DNA of 64,000 nucleotides. Source: an uncultured bacterium (lineage in GTDB: Bacteria > Cyanobacteriota > Vampirovibrionia > Gastranaerophilales > Gastranaerophilaceae). The notes under the pieces were generated by a model, which saw only the letters and a program-made list of their open reading frames with translations, was not told where the DNA came from and searched no databases. Shown piece after piece: positions 34,180 through 42,959 of this stretch. The DNA lies in contig CASDWH010000007.1 of assembly GCA_949284715.1 (NCBI GenBank), positions 21,381 through 85,380 on the forward strand, written 5' to 3'. The position numbers and the translations under genes are program-made. Numbering within the stretch: the stretch's first letter is position 1; each line of letters opens with the position of its first letter.

Positions 34180-35971
34180 ATATATTTCTGAATTTTACAA
34201 GATCCATTTTTCTGAGTCTGATGTTTTCGGGCGTAACTTCCATCAACTCATCATCACCTATATATTCAAGCGCATCTTCAAGCGAGAGTTCTCTGTGCGC
34301 CTGTAGTGTAACCATTACATCGGCAGTTGCGCTTCTCATATTGGTGAGTTTTTTTGTTTTGCAGACATTTACTACAATATCCTGCGGCTTATTGCCTTCT
34401 CCTACTATCATTCCGCGGTAGACTCTTGTTTTTGGAGTAATAAAGAAAACTCCCCTGTCCTCAAATTGAGCAAGAGCATAAGGAACAGCTTCCCCCTGCT
34501 CGTGTGCAATAAGGCTTCCGTTTCTTTGTCTTGGAATATCGCCCGCGTAAGGCTTATATTCATCAAAAGTATGATACATAATACCTTCGCCTCTTGTCAT
34601 ACGAATAAATTCAGTCCTAAACCCGATTAATCCTCTGGCAGGAATAGAAAACCTTATATGAGTCCTGTTATTTGCATTTCCCATTTCAAGCATATTTGCT
34701 TTTCTTTTTGCCAAACGCTCAATACAGGAGCCGGCATATACTTCCGGAACGTCAATAGTAAGATTTTCAAACGGTTCATAAGTTTCGCCATTAATAGTTT
34801 TATAAATTACCTCCGGCTTTGACACCTGAAACTCAAAACCTTCCCTTCTCATTGTTTCAATAAGAATACTTAAGTGCAATTCGCCTCTGCCGCTTACTTT
34901 AAACATATCAGTACTATCCGTATCTTCAACGCGCATAGAAACATTTTTTTCTAATTCATCATACAAACGTTTCCTAATCTGCCTGCTGGTTACAAATTTA
35001 CCTTCTTCCCCTGCAAACGGACTGTCATTTACTGAAAAATTCATCTGTAAAGTCGGCTCGTCAACTTTTATAAGCGGAAGCGGATTAATATTATTTAAAT
35101 CACAAATTGTTTCACCAATCTGTATATCAGAAAATCCTGCAATCCCGACAATATCACCGGCATAAGCTTCCTCTATTTCCACACGTCCTAAATCTTTAAA
35201 CCCGAAAAGTTTTGTAACTTTGCCGCGCTCGGTGCTGCCGTCGGCATGAACAAGTGTTACCGTTTCCTGTGAAGATATTTTACCGTTAGCAATTCTTCCT
35301 ATTACAATACGGCCGACATAATCATTATAATCTAATGTTGTAGCCCTGAATTGAAGCGGTTTGCCCGCATCCCCCTCAGGAGGTGCAATATTCTCAATTA
35401 TACAATCTAATAATGGTACAATGTCTTTTCTTTCATCATCAAGATTTTTTATTGCAAATCCGTTCAAACTGCTTGCATAAATATATGGGAAGTCAATTAA
35501 ATCTTCTCTATCAGTCAGCTCTGTAAACAAATCAAAAACCTTATCAAGAGTTCTGTCAGGGTCGGCGGCGGGTTTATCAATTTTATTAATAACAACGATT
35601 ATTCTGATACCCAGCTCGAGGGCTTTTGATAAAACAAATCTTGTCTGAGGCATAGGGCCTTCTGCTGCATCAACTATTAATAAAGCACCGTCAACCATCC
35701 CGAGAACCCGCTCTACTTCACCGCCAAAATCCGCGTGTCCCGGAGTATCAACGACATTTATTTTATAATCTTTATAATTAATAGAAATATTCTTTGATAA
35801 AATAGTAATACCGCGTTCGCGCTCTAAATCATTACTATCAAGAACACGTTCCTGCATATGTTGATTGGTTCTAAAAGCGCCGGCCTGTTTTAGCATGCAG
35901 TCAACCAGAGTTGTTTTGCCATGATCAACGTGTGCTATTATTGCTATATTTCGTATCTTTTTATTATCCAT
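34178..35971 (-). CDS. typA: GTPase TypA/BipA
   Basis: A 597-residue translational GTPase of the TypA/BipA family, which binds the ribosome and helps assembly and stress adaptation. G1 [10 protein letters not shown]3 [10 protein letters not shown]4 NKID and a family-typical C-terminal domain ([19 protein letters not shown], then [14 protein letters not shown]) are clear. Length fits the family. The ATG has AAGGAA upstream at about 10 nt. A short inverted repeat sits in its leader. Confidence 0.97.
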   Translation of the reverse strand: MDNKKIRNIAIIAHVDHGKTTLVDCMLKQAGAFRTNQHMQERVLDSNDLERERGITILSKNISINYKDYKINVVDTPGHADFGGEVERVLGMVDGALLIVDAAEGPMPQTRFVLSKALELGIRIIVVINKIDKPAADPDRTLDKVFDLFTELTDREDLIDFPYIYASSLNGFAIKNLDDERKDIVPLLDCIIENIAPPEGDAGKPLQFRATTLDYNDYVGRIVIGRIANGKISSQETVTLVHADGSTERGKVTKLFGFKDLGRVEIEEAYAGDIVGIAGFSDIQIGETICDLNNINPLPLIKVDEPTLQMNFSVNDSPFAGEEGKFVTSRQIRKRLYDELEKNVSMRVEDTDSTDMFKVSGRGELHLSILIETMRREGFEFQVSKPEVIYKTINGETYEPFENLTIDVPEVYAGSCIERLAKRKANMLEMGNANNRTHIRFSIPARGLIGFRTEFIRMTRGEGIMYHTFDEYKPYAGDIPRQRNGSLIAHEQGEAVPYALAQFEDRGVFFITPKTRVYRGMIVGEGNKPQDIVVNVCKTKKLTNMRSATADVMVTLQAHRELSLEDALEYIGDDELMEVTPENIRLRKMDLVKFRNI

Positions 35972-35985
35972 AATCCAAATTCCTT

Positions 35986-36002
35986 AGTGTAAAATCTACA
36001 CT
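35986..36002. promoter_or_regulatory. Inverted repeat in the typA leader
   Basis: AGTGTA (35986-35991), AAATC, TACACT (35997-36002): a perfect 6-bp inverted repeat about 15-30 nt upstream of the typA ATG, overlapping its ribosome-binding region. It may be an mRNA hairpin or an operator. Confidence 0.35.
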
Positions 36003-36060
36003 TAATATCATATACGCTGAATATTATATTTCAACGGCAGGATAAAATAATAAAAATAAT

Positions 36061-36089
36061 TTGCATTAAAATAAATTTACCTGTATAAT
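36061..36089 (+). promoter_or_regulatory. Promoter of the prepilin/YadA/S74 gene
   Basis: TTGCAT at 36061-36066, an exact 17-bp spacer and TATAAT at 36084-36089. It predicts transcription from about 36096, leaving a leader of about 165 nt. Confidence 0.75.
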
Positions 36090-36095
36090 TAGAAC

Positions 36096-36262
36096 TAAGG
36101 TAATTCACAGCCTGAGAGGCAAAATATAGTAAAGCACATAAAGAGGATAGATTGTTGTGTTTAGCTGCGTTTGCAGGGAACAGCTCATTTAAAAAACGGG
36201 CGGTTCCGTACTCGGGCTATTAGAGAAATGTAAAGCACTAAAAAATGAGGATATTATTTAGA
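36096..36262 (+). ncRNA. Structured 5' leader of unknown class
   Basis: The leader is long compared with others in the window. Visible elements are GCCT-GAG-AGGC (36110-36120), two competing hairpins AGCTG/CAGCT and CTGC-GTTT-GCAG (about 36163-36185), GGAAC pairing with GTTCC (about 36177-36206), and two exact copies of GTAAAGCAC (36129-36137 and 36230-36238) flanking the structured core. No start codon with a ribosome site occurs inside. It does not match any riboswitch consensus I know. Riboswitch, attenuator or protein-binding leader are all possible. Confidence 0.4.
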
Positions 36263-38473
36263 ATGAAAAGAATTTACAGAATCAAAGACGGATTCTCTCT
36301 TATGGAGATGATGGTTGTTATGCTCGTCGTAGCGGTTGTTATGGCTTTATCTGCTCCGATGATTACTAAAAAAGCCGGAGGTGCAGGAGGCGCGGGATGC
36401 CTCTGGACAAGCCTGACAGGCGGCAATATCGGGTTTAATATGAACACTAATTCTATTTCTGCAATTGTCGGCGGTAACAATGACCAGATTACTACACTAG
36501 GAGTTAATGTTCCTAAATTCACTATTGCTTCTAACTCCAATTTTCCGCATATAGGCTTTGTTCACGAAGACCTCATGTCAGGAACTTTAATGGTTGCTAA
36601 CAACAACTCTATATCACTGGGAAACAATGCGAGAACTCTTGGATCTAACAGTATTGCAATAGGTACAAATGCTAATGCGGCAACTGTTAATGATACATAT
36701 AAGAATTCTATTGCTATAGGTTATTTTGCTAATGCCGGCGGAACTAACTCAATTGCGATTGGAGCAAATGCAAACGCATATGACCCGGGTGTCGGAGTAG
36801 AAACGGCTAACGCGATTGCTATTGGGGCAGTGTCAAATACTGCAAACGGGAACCACTCTGTTGCCATAGGGGAAAGATCAAACGCTGCACAGGTAAAATT
36901 CAGCAGTGTAGCTGTCGGGTGTAATGCAAATACTTATTCTTCTAATAATTCTGTCGCCGTCGGCAGATGCGCAACTACTTATGGCAGCGGTTCCTGTGCT
37001 GTTGCTGTTGGCTCTCTTGCTCGAGCTAATAAAGAAGGAAGTATTGCTATCGGAGCTACAGTAACTGATGATTTTTCTACCTTTACAACCGCTACCACCG
37101 CTGCTGGTGTTAACTCTATTGCTATCGGCCGGAGGGCTAACGCTACAAGCAATAATGTTATATGTATCGGCAACAATGCACATACTATTGCAGGGACATC
37201 AAGTATTGACGCAATTGCTATAGGCAATAATGCTTTTGCACAAATGAATCATGGTATTGCTATTGGCAGCCATACCTGGGCGCAGGATGGATGTATCGCT
37301 ATCGGTAATAATGCCAATATAATTGGGAATAACTCTATTGCTATTGGTACCAGTGCAGGGTATACAGGGGCTGTAAATTCTGTTGCTATTGGAACAATAG
37401 CATCAGCAGATGATAGGAGTGTTGCTATCGGTAATCAGGCTGATGCTAGCGGCATAACCGATGCAGTAGTGATTGGAGATCAAACTACAGCTTTAGCCAA
37501 TATGGCAACTGTTGTTGGAAGCAGTTCGTCTGCACATGGCTACGCTATAGCTATTGGAAATGACGCTCATGCTACCGGAACACGCTCTGTTGCTATAGGC
37601 AGTTCATCTACTGCCAGTGCCACCGGAAGTATTGCAATCGGAAATCAGGCTTCATGTACGGCAACAAGCGGTGTTGCTATCGGGACTGCGGCTAATGCCG
37701 GTCAGTCTGCCACCGCTCTCGGATGGGATTCCAGCGCCGCACATTATCATTCTACCGCAATAGGCGCAGGGGCTACTACTACAAAACAACACCAGATTGT
37801 AATCGGAACATCAAGTGATACCGTCTATATTCCGGGAACTGTTGAATTTAATGACCTTCAGGTTAGCGGCAATCTTAGAGTAGTAGGAAATACCCTGCTA
37901 GGTTCATACGGTCATTATACCGGTGTTTTTGCAACAAACAACGGGAATTACGGCTGGTTGAGAAGATATTCCGGCGGCAACGATGATAAAATCTGGTTTG
38001 GCGGAGGGGCTTCTGCTAGATTGTACTATGCTCCCGGCAAATCTGTAACAATTAACTCAGATAAAAGACTCAAAGACATCATCGGCGAAAACTTAGACGC
38101 TATGGACAAAATTAACCGTATCAAAGTCTATGATTTCACTTTCAAGAAAGATGATATGAAAACCCCGCATGTCGGTGTTATCGCTCAGGAACTTCAAAAA
38201 ATCTTCCCTAACGCTGTTACTAAAGACGAAAACGGGTATCTGCAAATAAGGCACGAAGATATGTTCTACACTATGATTAATGCGCTTAAAGAACTAGATG
38301 CCAGAATCAAACAAATAGCTGAACAGCTAGCAGATAACATCAAAGTCGTAACCTCTGACAGCGCCAAGATTAAAGACCTGACACTCCGCGTTAATCAGCA
38401 GGACAAGGAAATTAAGGCGCTTAAAAAAGAAATCGCTGAGCTTAAAAAAGCTATTAGCAGATTATCTAAATAG
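36263..38473 (+). CDS. Prepilin leader + YadA-type head repeats + S74 chaperone protein
   Basis: A 736-residue protein with an unusual domain order. Residues 1-35 form a type III prepilin leader (KDG|FSLMEMMVV; cleavage after Gly10, Glu at +5, then a hydrophobic helix). From about 75 to 540 run some 25 repeats of the YadA/trimeric-adhesin head type (SIAIG-x-x-A-x-A). Residues 599 to about 675 are a peptidase S74 intramolecular chaperone domain starting at SDKRLK (Ser599-Asp600, the self-cleavage dyad), followed by a coiled coil to the end. It lacks a YadA membrane anchor. I chose the ATG at 36263 over one at 36245 because GAGGAT lies between them. It is probably a trimeric fibre tethered through the pilin helix; this is inference. 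Confidence 0.85.
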   Translation: MKRIYRIKDGFSLMEMMVVMLVVAVVMALSAPMITKKAGGAGGAGCLWTSLTGGNIGFNMNTNSISAIVGGNNDQITTLGVNVPKFTIASNSNFPHIGFVHEDLMSGTLMVANNNSISLGNNARTLGSNSIAIGTNANAATVNDTYKNSIAIGYFANAGGTNSIAIGANANAYDPGVGVETANAIAIGAVSNTANGNHSVAIGERSNAAQVKFSSVAVGCNANTYSSNNSVAVGRCATTYGSGSCAVAVGSLARANKEGSIAIGATVTDDFSTFTTATTAAGVNSIAIGRRANATSNNVICIGNNAHTIAGTSSIDAIAIGNNAFAQMNHGIAIGSHTWAQDGCIAIGNNANIIGNNSIAIGTSAGYTGAVNSVAIGTIASADDRSVAIGNQADASGITDAVVIGDQTTALANMATVVGSSSSAHGYAIAIGNDAHATGTRSVAIGSSSTASATGSIAIGNQASCTATSGVAIGTAANAGQSATALGWDSSAAHYHSTAIGAGATTTKQHQIVIGTSSDTVYIPGTVEFNDLQVSGNLRVVGNTLLGSYGHYTGVFATNNGNYGWLRRYSGGNDDKIWFGGGASARLYYAPGKSVTINSDKRLKDIIGENLDAMDKINRIKVYDFTFKKDDMKTPHVGVIAQELQKIFPNAVTKDENGYLQIRHEDMFYTMINALKELDARIKQIAEQLADNIKVVTSDSAKIKDLTLRVNQQDKEIKALKKEIAELKKAISRLSK

Positions 38474-38503
38474 AAATCGAAAAGTTTTTCAGATTTATAA
38501 ACC

Positions 38504-38530
38504 ACGGCTCATCAAATGAGCCGTTTTTTT
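38504..38530. terminator. Shared terminator after the S74 gene
   Basis: Stem ACGGCTCAT (38504-38512) with ATGAGCCGT (38516-38524), 3-nt loop, T tract to 38530. Convergent genes end on both sides. Confidence 0.92.
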
Positions 38531-39830
38531 ATTCTGATAAAAGCATCGCCCAATCATCAGACAATTTTTCCAGAATAGTTTGTACCGGAGTTTCGTCATC
38601 GGTCAAAATTCTCTGTACAGCCGTATTAACAAGCGTATTTAATTCTTTTTGATTCCTAACCTGCCTCATAACCGGTTTTATTTTCTTTAACTGTTTAGCG
38701 CCAATAGAACGCGCCTCACCTTCAAGAGTAGAATAATCATTATAAAAACCGGACTCTAAAGCTCTATTTGTTGTTGCTATAACATTTGTCATTTTGGCTA
38801 ACTCCAGTTGATTATCCGAATTTGTAAGATAGAGTGCAAAATCTAACGCTTGCTCTTTATGTTCAGCCCGTAACGGGATTACAAAATTCATTAGTGAAAA
38901 ATCATACTGTCCCAATGAACCTATAAGCTGTGGTCTGACGTCTGTCACTGCATATATAGCCGGAGCATTTTCTTTTAACATATTCAAAAAGTTTGCGCCT
39001 GACTGGAAAAACACACTTTTCCCTGACATATACTGTTCAAAAGCCTCTCTGTGGGTAATCGAAACGGTGTCTTTAGGTATAAGCCCGGTTTGATACAATT
39101 CCCGAAATTTTTCAAACAATTCTACTGATTCCTTTGATTTTACACCTTCAGGAGAATTTAGCCCGTATTTATTCAAAATCCTGAGCATAGAATCATTATC
39201 AACCAGATTCGGCGTATAAATATATGCACCTGATAAATCCTTTACCCGTTTGGCATTCCTGTTCATCTGTGTATAAGACACAGGATAAGGGAACGGTATC
39301 TTTGTTTCTTTTTCTGTAACCCATTTATACCGCCTACGGGATATTTTTTTCAAAACTCTGTTCACTACTGTCTTTTGCTTTCCGATATTAGTATTTTCAA
39401 GCAAATCCTTATTAACAAACATAACAGATGATGTAGCATACCACGGGATTGAGTACAATATTTCGTTATATTTCAGCGAGTCAACAATCTGAGGATTATA
39501 GCCGTTCAGTTTCTCTTCCTTTATGGGTTCCAGCGCACCGCGCTGCGCAAGCAGCGCCGAAAAATCCGGATTAAGATTGATTAAATCAGGAGGATTATTA
39601 CCTAATACAGCAGCAAGAGTGCGTTTCTCCCCCTCTGAAAATGGTACATCAACCCACACAATATCAACATCAGGATGCTGTATTTCATATTCGTTTATAA
39701 TTTTTTCCATATATCCGGAAAATTCTCCCATCTGGAGTGTCCACACAGTCACCTGCTCCCGCGCATCTTTATTATCGGAACAACCGCTTAATGTTATAAC
39801 CAGCAAAAGCAACGCAAATATTTTTTTCAT
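38529..39830 (-). CDS. ABC-type solute-binding lipoprotein (sugar type)
   Basis: A 433-residue lipoprotein with signal peptide and lipobox (LLLVITLSGC, Cys17 lipidated). It has the fold pattern of family 1 extracellular sugar-binding proteins: VTVWTLQMGEFSGYMEKIINEYE, PPDLINLNPDFSALLAQRGALEPI, IPWYATSSVMFVNKDLL and the SVFFQSGANFLNML region. No permease or ATPase gene is adjacent, so its partner is elsewhere or it has another role. GGAGAG precedes the ATG. The ligand is unknown, possibly an oligosaccharide. Confidence 0.85.
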   Translation of the reverse strand: MKKIFALLLLVITLSGCSDNKDAREQVTVWTLQMGEFSGYMEKIINEYEIQHPDVDIVWVDVPFSEGEKRTLAAVLGNNPPDLINLNPDFSALLAQRGALEPIKEEKLNGYNPQIVDSLKYNEILYSIPWYATSSVMFVNKDLLENTNIGKQKTVVNRVLKKISRRRYKWVTEKETKIPFPYPVSYTQMNRNAKRVKDLSGAYIYTPNLVDNDSMLRILNKYGLNSPEGVKSKESVELFEKFRELYQTGLIPKDTVSITHREAFEQYMSGKSVFFQSGANFLNMLKENAPAIYAVTDVRPQLIGSLGQYDFSLMNFVIPLRAEHKEQALDFALYLTNSDNQLELAKMTNVIATTNRALESGFYNDYSTLEGEARSIGAKQLKKIKPVMRQVRNQKELNTLVNTAVQRILTDDETPVQTILEKLSDDWAMLLSE

Positions 39831-39852
39831 TTACTCTCCACAATTTGTTCTA

Positions 39853-39882
39853 ATTATATCAAAAAACTATTGCACTAATCAA
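39853..39882 (-). promoter_or_regulatory. Promoter of the solute-binding lipoprotein
   Basis: Minus-strand extended -10 TGA-TATAAT (TATAAT at 39853-39858) with TTGATT at 39877-39882, spacer 18. It overlaps the divergent promoter at 39870-39898. Confidence 0.65.
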
Positions 39883-39898
39883 AAAATAAATGTACTAT
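39870..39898 (+). promoter_or_regulatory. Promoter of the 59-residue membrane protein
   Basis: TTGCAC at 39870-39875, a 17-bp spacer, TACTAT at 39893-39898. The two divergent promoters share sequence, so they could compete. Confidence 0.6.
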
Positions 39899-39927
39899 TA
39901 TATTGTAAAGAAGAATGGAGAATGCTT

Positions 39928-40107
39928 ATGTTAAGATTAATTATTATTGTTATCCTTGCAGGTGCGTGTTATTTTGTGTATAACAACTGGAGTAATATCA
40001 CCAGCGCTTTTATTAACTCTGCAAAGCAGGAAAAAACCGTGCAAATCGTGGGTGGAACAAGAGGCGAATTAAACAGCGAAGCCCAAAAAGCGATGGAAAG
40101 AGAATAA
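39928..40107 (+). CDS. Small single-helix membrane protein
   Basis: A 59-residue protein with an N-terminal membrane helix (LRLIIIVILAGACYFVY) and a polar tail ending in AQKAMERE. GGAG lies 7 nt before the ATG at 39928. It has its own promoter and a perfect terminator, which supports a real gene. I do not recognise a family; its topology suggests an inner-membrane anchor with the tail in one compartment. Confidence 0.7.
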   Translation: MLRLIIIVILAGACYFVYNNWSNITSAFINSAKQEKTVQIVGGTRGELNSEAQKAMERE

Positions 40108-40113
40108 TTTTTT

Positions 40114-40148
40114 ATACCGGTCAAGATAACTTGACCGGTATTATTATT
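40114..40148 (+). terminator. Terminator after the small membrane protein
   Basis: Perfect 12-bp stem (40114-40125 with 40130-40141), 4-nt loop, followed by a T-rich tract. Confidence 0.9.
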
Positions 40149-40232
40149 TCTTAACAAAACATTCACTTACCCTTTTACTCATTTATTTCTGTACTATTAT
40201 TAAATATATCAGGGATTATGTGAGGTTTAAAA

Positions 40233-41276
40233 ATGATTATAATAATGGAGAAAAACGCTACCGAAAAGCAAATAAAATCGGTATGCACACATTTGGAGAA
40301 TCTGGGATTCAGAATAAATCTTAACCACGGCGAAGTATACACAGTAATTGCAGCCCTTGGTGACAAACGGTTAATCCAGCCGCAGTCAATATCATCGCTT
40401 GAGGGTGTAAAAGAAGTTAAAATTATACAAGAACCCTTCAAGCTGGCAAGCCGCGAAACAAAAGAAGAAGATACAGTAATTGAATTTCCAAACGGTTTAA
40501 AAATAGGCGGAAACGAACGACCGGTAATAATGGCCGGCCCTTGCAGCGTTGAGAGGGAAATCGACGGACTTCTGGAAGTAGCCTATGCCGCTAAAGAAAT
40601 GGGCGCTAAAGTTTTAAGAGGCGGCGCATTTAAACCAAGAACTTCACCATACGATTTTCAGGGCATGGAAGAAAAAGGACTTCAATATCTCGCCGAAGCC
40701 AGAGAGAAAACAGGACTCCTCGTTGTAACAGAAGTTATGGACACACTGGATTTGCCGCTTGTTATGGAATATGCTGATATTATCCAAATAGGCGCCAGAA
40801 ATATGCAAAACTTCAAACTTCTTAAAGCTGTCGGGAAATGCAGAAAACCCGTTATGCTTAAGCGCGGCGGAGCAGCAAGTATAAGAGAATTTTTACTTGC
40901 AGCAGAACATATTCTGGCTAACGGCAACGAACAGGTTATACTATGTGAGCGCGGGGTCAAAGGTTTTGACTCTACCTACACCAGAAATGTCCTCGATATT
41001 GCTGCTGTACCTTTAATTAAAAAGCTCTCGCACCTCCCTATCATTGTAGACCCCTCTCACGGCACAGGAAAAAGATTCTTAATAGAGCCGATGAGCAAAG
41101 CAGCACTTGTAGCGGGCGCCCACGGAATTATGATGGAAGTTCACCACGACCCGGACAGGGCCTACTCCGATGGCGCTCAAAGTTTATCAATACCGCAATT
41201 CAGAGAAGTTATGACAAACCTGAATAAACTAATAGGGAGAATTGATTACGCAAATAAGCACCTCTGCTCTATTTAA
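40233..41276 (+). CDS. aroF: 3-deoxy-7-phosphoheptulonate synthase (DAHP synthase, AroAbeta type)
   Basis: A 347-residue DAHP synthase that condenses PEP and erythrose-4-phosphate at the start of the shikimate pathway. It has the N-terminal ferredoxin-like regulatory domain of the Thermotoga/Bacillus type (residues 1-70, [13 protein letters not shown] and [11 protein letters not shown]), then the barrel: [48 protein letters not shown] and [11 protein letters not shown] with the metal-binding His. The N-domain suggests feedback inhibition by aromatic amino acids. GTGAGG lies upstream of the ATG. It is single with its own terminator. Confidence 0.95.
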   Translation: MIIIMEKNATEKQIKSVCTHLENLGFRINLNHGEVYTVIAALGDKRLIQPQSISSLEGVKEVKIIQEPFKLASRETKEEDTVIEFPNGLKIGGNERPVIMAGPCSVEREIDGLLEVAYAAKEMGAKVLRGGAFKPRTSPYDFQGMEEKGLQYLAEAREKTGLLVVTEVMDTLDLPLVMEYADIIQIGARNMQNFKLLKAVGKCRKPVMLKRGGAASIREFLLAAEHILANGNEQVILCERGVKGFDSTYTRNVLDIAAVPLIKKLSHLPIIVDPSHGTGKRFLIEPMSKAALVAGAHGIMMEVHHDPDRAYSDGAQSLSIPQFREVMTNLNKLIGRIDYANKHLCSI

Positions 41277-41333
41277 AACATCAGCGGCGGATAAGGAATA
41301 AGCCGCGAACTCAAATTGTAAATTTTTGTAAAT

Positions 41334-41366
41334 AAAAAGCAATTTTGTGTTTCAAAATTGCTTTTT
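41334..41366 (+). terminator. Terminator after aroF
   Basis: Perfect 14-bp stem (41334-41347 with 41353-41366) with a 5-nt loop; the right arm ends in a T run. A second small hairpin (GCGGC/GCCGC, 41284-41306) precedes it. Confidence 0.85.
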
Positions 41367-41402
41367 ATATATACAGGGGAATTTTATAGAGGAATTATAA
41401 GT

Positions 41403-41645
41403 ATGTCTATTGGTGCAAGAGATTATATTGACAAGCTGCTCGTCAAAAAGTATGCAAATGAACAAGTCGATAACCACACAAATGTTACATCAATGGTTGA
41501 CCCGAACAAAATGCTTGAAACAATGAACGATATTGCAACCATTCAACGCAACATGTTTATGCTATCACAAAAGCTTAATATGGTTTGCTCGGCCGTCAAT
41601 GCAAAACGCGCACGATACAAAGAACGTGAAGTAGTTGAACAATAA
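41403..41645 (+). CDS. Small protein of unknown function
   Basis: An 80-residue, mostly helical and charged protein (begins MSIGARDYIDKLLVKKYANEQ, ends RYKEREVVEQ). No signal peptide or membrane segment is seen. GAGGA lies about 9 nt before the ATG at 41403. It follows the aroF terminator, so it is transcribed separately, and ends one base before the convergent ferritin gene. No family recognised. Confidence 0.6.
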   Translation: MSIGARDYIDKLLVKKYANEQVDNHTNVTSMVDPNKMLETMNDIATIQRNMFMLSQKLNMVCSAVNAKRARYKEREVVEQ

Positions 41646-42140
41646 CTAGCTTCTTGAATACTGATTAAGTTCATTATCCATCAGGAAAAGCGAAGCTTTG
41701 TCATCGCCAAAAGCCTTGAGCCTTTTTACTATATCAAGAGCATTGCGTTCTTCTTCTATTTGCTCATTTATATACCAGTCAATAAACGAAAGCGTTGTCC
41801 TGTCGCACTCTTCTTCCGCAAACCGCGCAACATCCATTATTGCTTCCGTTATCGTTTTTTCGTGTTCATAGATTTTTTGATATATCTCAATCGGTGTTCC
41901 CATTTCAAACAGCGGAGCAGATATTTGTTTTAATTCTACTTTCCCGTTCCTATCAATTATAAAACCAAAAAGTTTCATTCCATGTTCCATCTCTTCCGCC
42001 GCCTGCTCTTTTGTCCGGTGTGCAAAACCGAATAAACCGATTTCCCTAAAATAAGCAGAGATTGACAAATATAAATACCCTGAATAAAATTCCCTGTTAA
42101 TCTGCTCATTGATGATGTTAAGAATTCTTTCACTAATCAA
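41646..42140 (-). CDS. ftnA: Ferritin
   Basis: A 164-residue bacterial non-haem ferritin that oxidises and stores iron in a 24-subunit shell. The ferroxidase residues appear in INREFYSGYLYLSISAYF (Glu17), KEQAAEEMEHGMKLF (Glu and His) and QIEEERNALDIV. Length fits FtnA. It begins with a TTG preceded by AGGAGGTGAAAC. Single gene, minus strand. Confidence 0.94.
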   Translation of the reverse strand: MISERILNIINEQINREFYSGYLYLSISAYFREIGLFGFAHRTKEQAAEEMEHGMKLFGFIIDRNGKVELKQISAPLFEMGTPIEIYQKIYEHEKTITEAIMDVARFAEEECDRTTLSFIDWYINEQIEEERNALDIVKRLKAFGDDKASLFLMDNELNQYSRS

Positions 42141-42192
42141 GTTTCACCTCCTGTTTCCTTATGCAGTATAAATACAATACTGCCCGATTTCA

Positions 42193-42221
42193 TTGCCCTT
42201 ACAGGCAATTTATGGTAGCAT
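42193..42221 (+). promoter_or_regulatory. Promoter placing the YkgJ gene on a leaderless mRNA
   Basis: TTGCCC at 42193-42198, a 17-bp spacer, TAGCAT at 42216-42221 with TGG before it (extended), then exactly 6 nt before the ATG at 42228. Confidence 0.6.
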
Positions 42222-42227
42222 ATTATT

Positions 42228-42956
42228 ATGGAAGAGTTTAGTTTTAATAAAGCAATTAATGCCCAGTATAATGATCTTAAAGAAAACTACAGGAAAATCT
42301 TTATTCAGGCAGCCGAAAGTATAAGAGCAGAAGCTGATAAAATGAAACCCTCTGTTTCCTGCAACTCCTGTACGGTAAACTGCAAAGACAAGCCTCTAAA
42401 TTTTACAATATTTGATAATTTTCCGGCTAAATGCCCCTATAGAGAATGGCAGCTTAAATTTATTGCGTTCTTAAACAGCGACTATAAACAATCGCTTAAA
42501 AATATGCAAAAAAGCATTATGTTGAAAAAAGAAGATTACAACTGCTCAAAGTGCGGCGCCTGCTGCAAGCTTGCTGTATCAGAACACTCATTTGATGAAT
42601 TAAAGAAAATGGCAAACCGCGGTGATAAATTCGCTGTTCAATTTACGTCGGTTTTTGTGCCGTATCCTGCCGAAATTCAGGCACGTTCAGCGCTTCCTGA
42701 ATATTTTGAATTATTAGACTCGCTTGCAGAAAATAAAAAAATTTATTTTTATTACTGCCCCAAACTCAGAGATGACAACACCTGCTCAGATTACGAAAAC
42801 CGCCCTGATATATGCAAGCAGTTTCCTTATAATCCGCTTAAAATCCTCCCCTCCACCTGCGGATACTATCAGTGGAGAGAAGAAGCAAACAAACTCGCAA
42901 TGCTTATTCATGCTAAAATGGATTTGATTGAATTTTATAAAAACAAATTGAGTTAA
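42228..42956 (+). CDS. YkgJ-family zinc/iron-binding cysteine cluster protein
   Basis: A 242-residue protein with the YkgJ (UPF0153) cysteine cluster: CSKCGACCKL and later CSDYENRPDICKQFPYNP. A second N-terminal cluster, CNSCTVNCKDKP, and a CP pair (KCPYREWQ) precede it. Members bind zinc or an Fe-S cluster; one relative is flagellin lysine N-methylase (FliB), which fits the flagellar genes in this window, but the activity here is unproven. The start is 6 nt after a -10 box. It heads an operon with rlmN, the DUF115 gene and dtd. Confidence 0.75.
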   Translation: MEEFSFNKAINAQYNDLKENYRKIFIQAAESIRAEADKMKPSVSCNSCTVNCKDKPLNFTIFDNFPAKCPYREWQLKFIAFLNSDYKQSLKNMQKSIMLKKEDYNCSKCGACCKLAVSEHSFDELKKMANRGDKFAVQFTSVFVPYPAEIQARSALPEYFELLDSLAENKKIYFYYCPKLRDDNTCSDYENRPDICKQFPYNPLKILPSTCGYYQWREEANKLAMLIHAKMDLIEFYKNKLS

Positions 42957-42959
42957 GCT

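Noticed and set aside
36096..36262. c-di-GMP (GEMM) or other known riboswitch in the leader
   Set aside because: I compared it with the class I c-di-GMP, preQ1, THF and ZTP consensus patterns I know. The required conserved blocks are missing, so it is reported only as an unclassified structured leader.
36263..38473. Ordinary YadA-type trimeric autotransporter
   Set aside because: The C-terminal beta-barrel anchor is absent and the N-terminus is a prepilin leader, not a signal peptide for type V secretion.
42228..42956. Firm call of flagellin lysine methylase FliB
   Set aside because: Only the Cys cluster is shared. YkgJ proteins are diverse, so the specific activity is not claimed.
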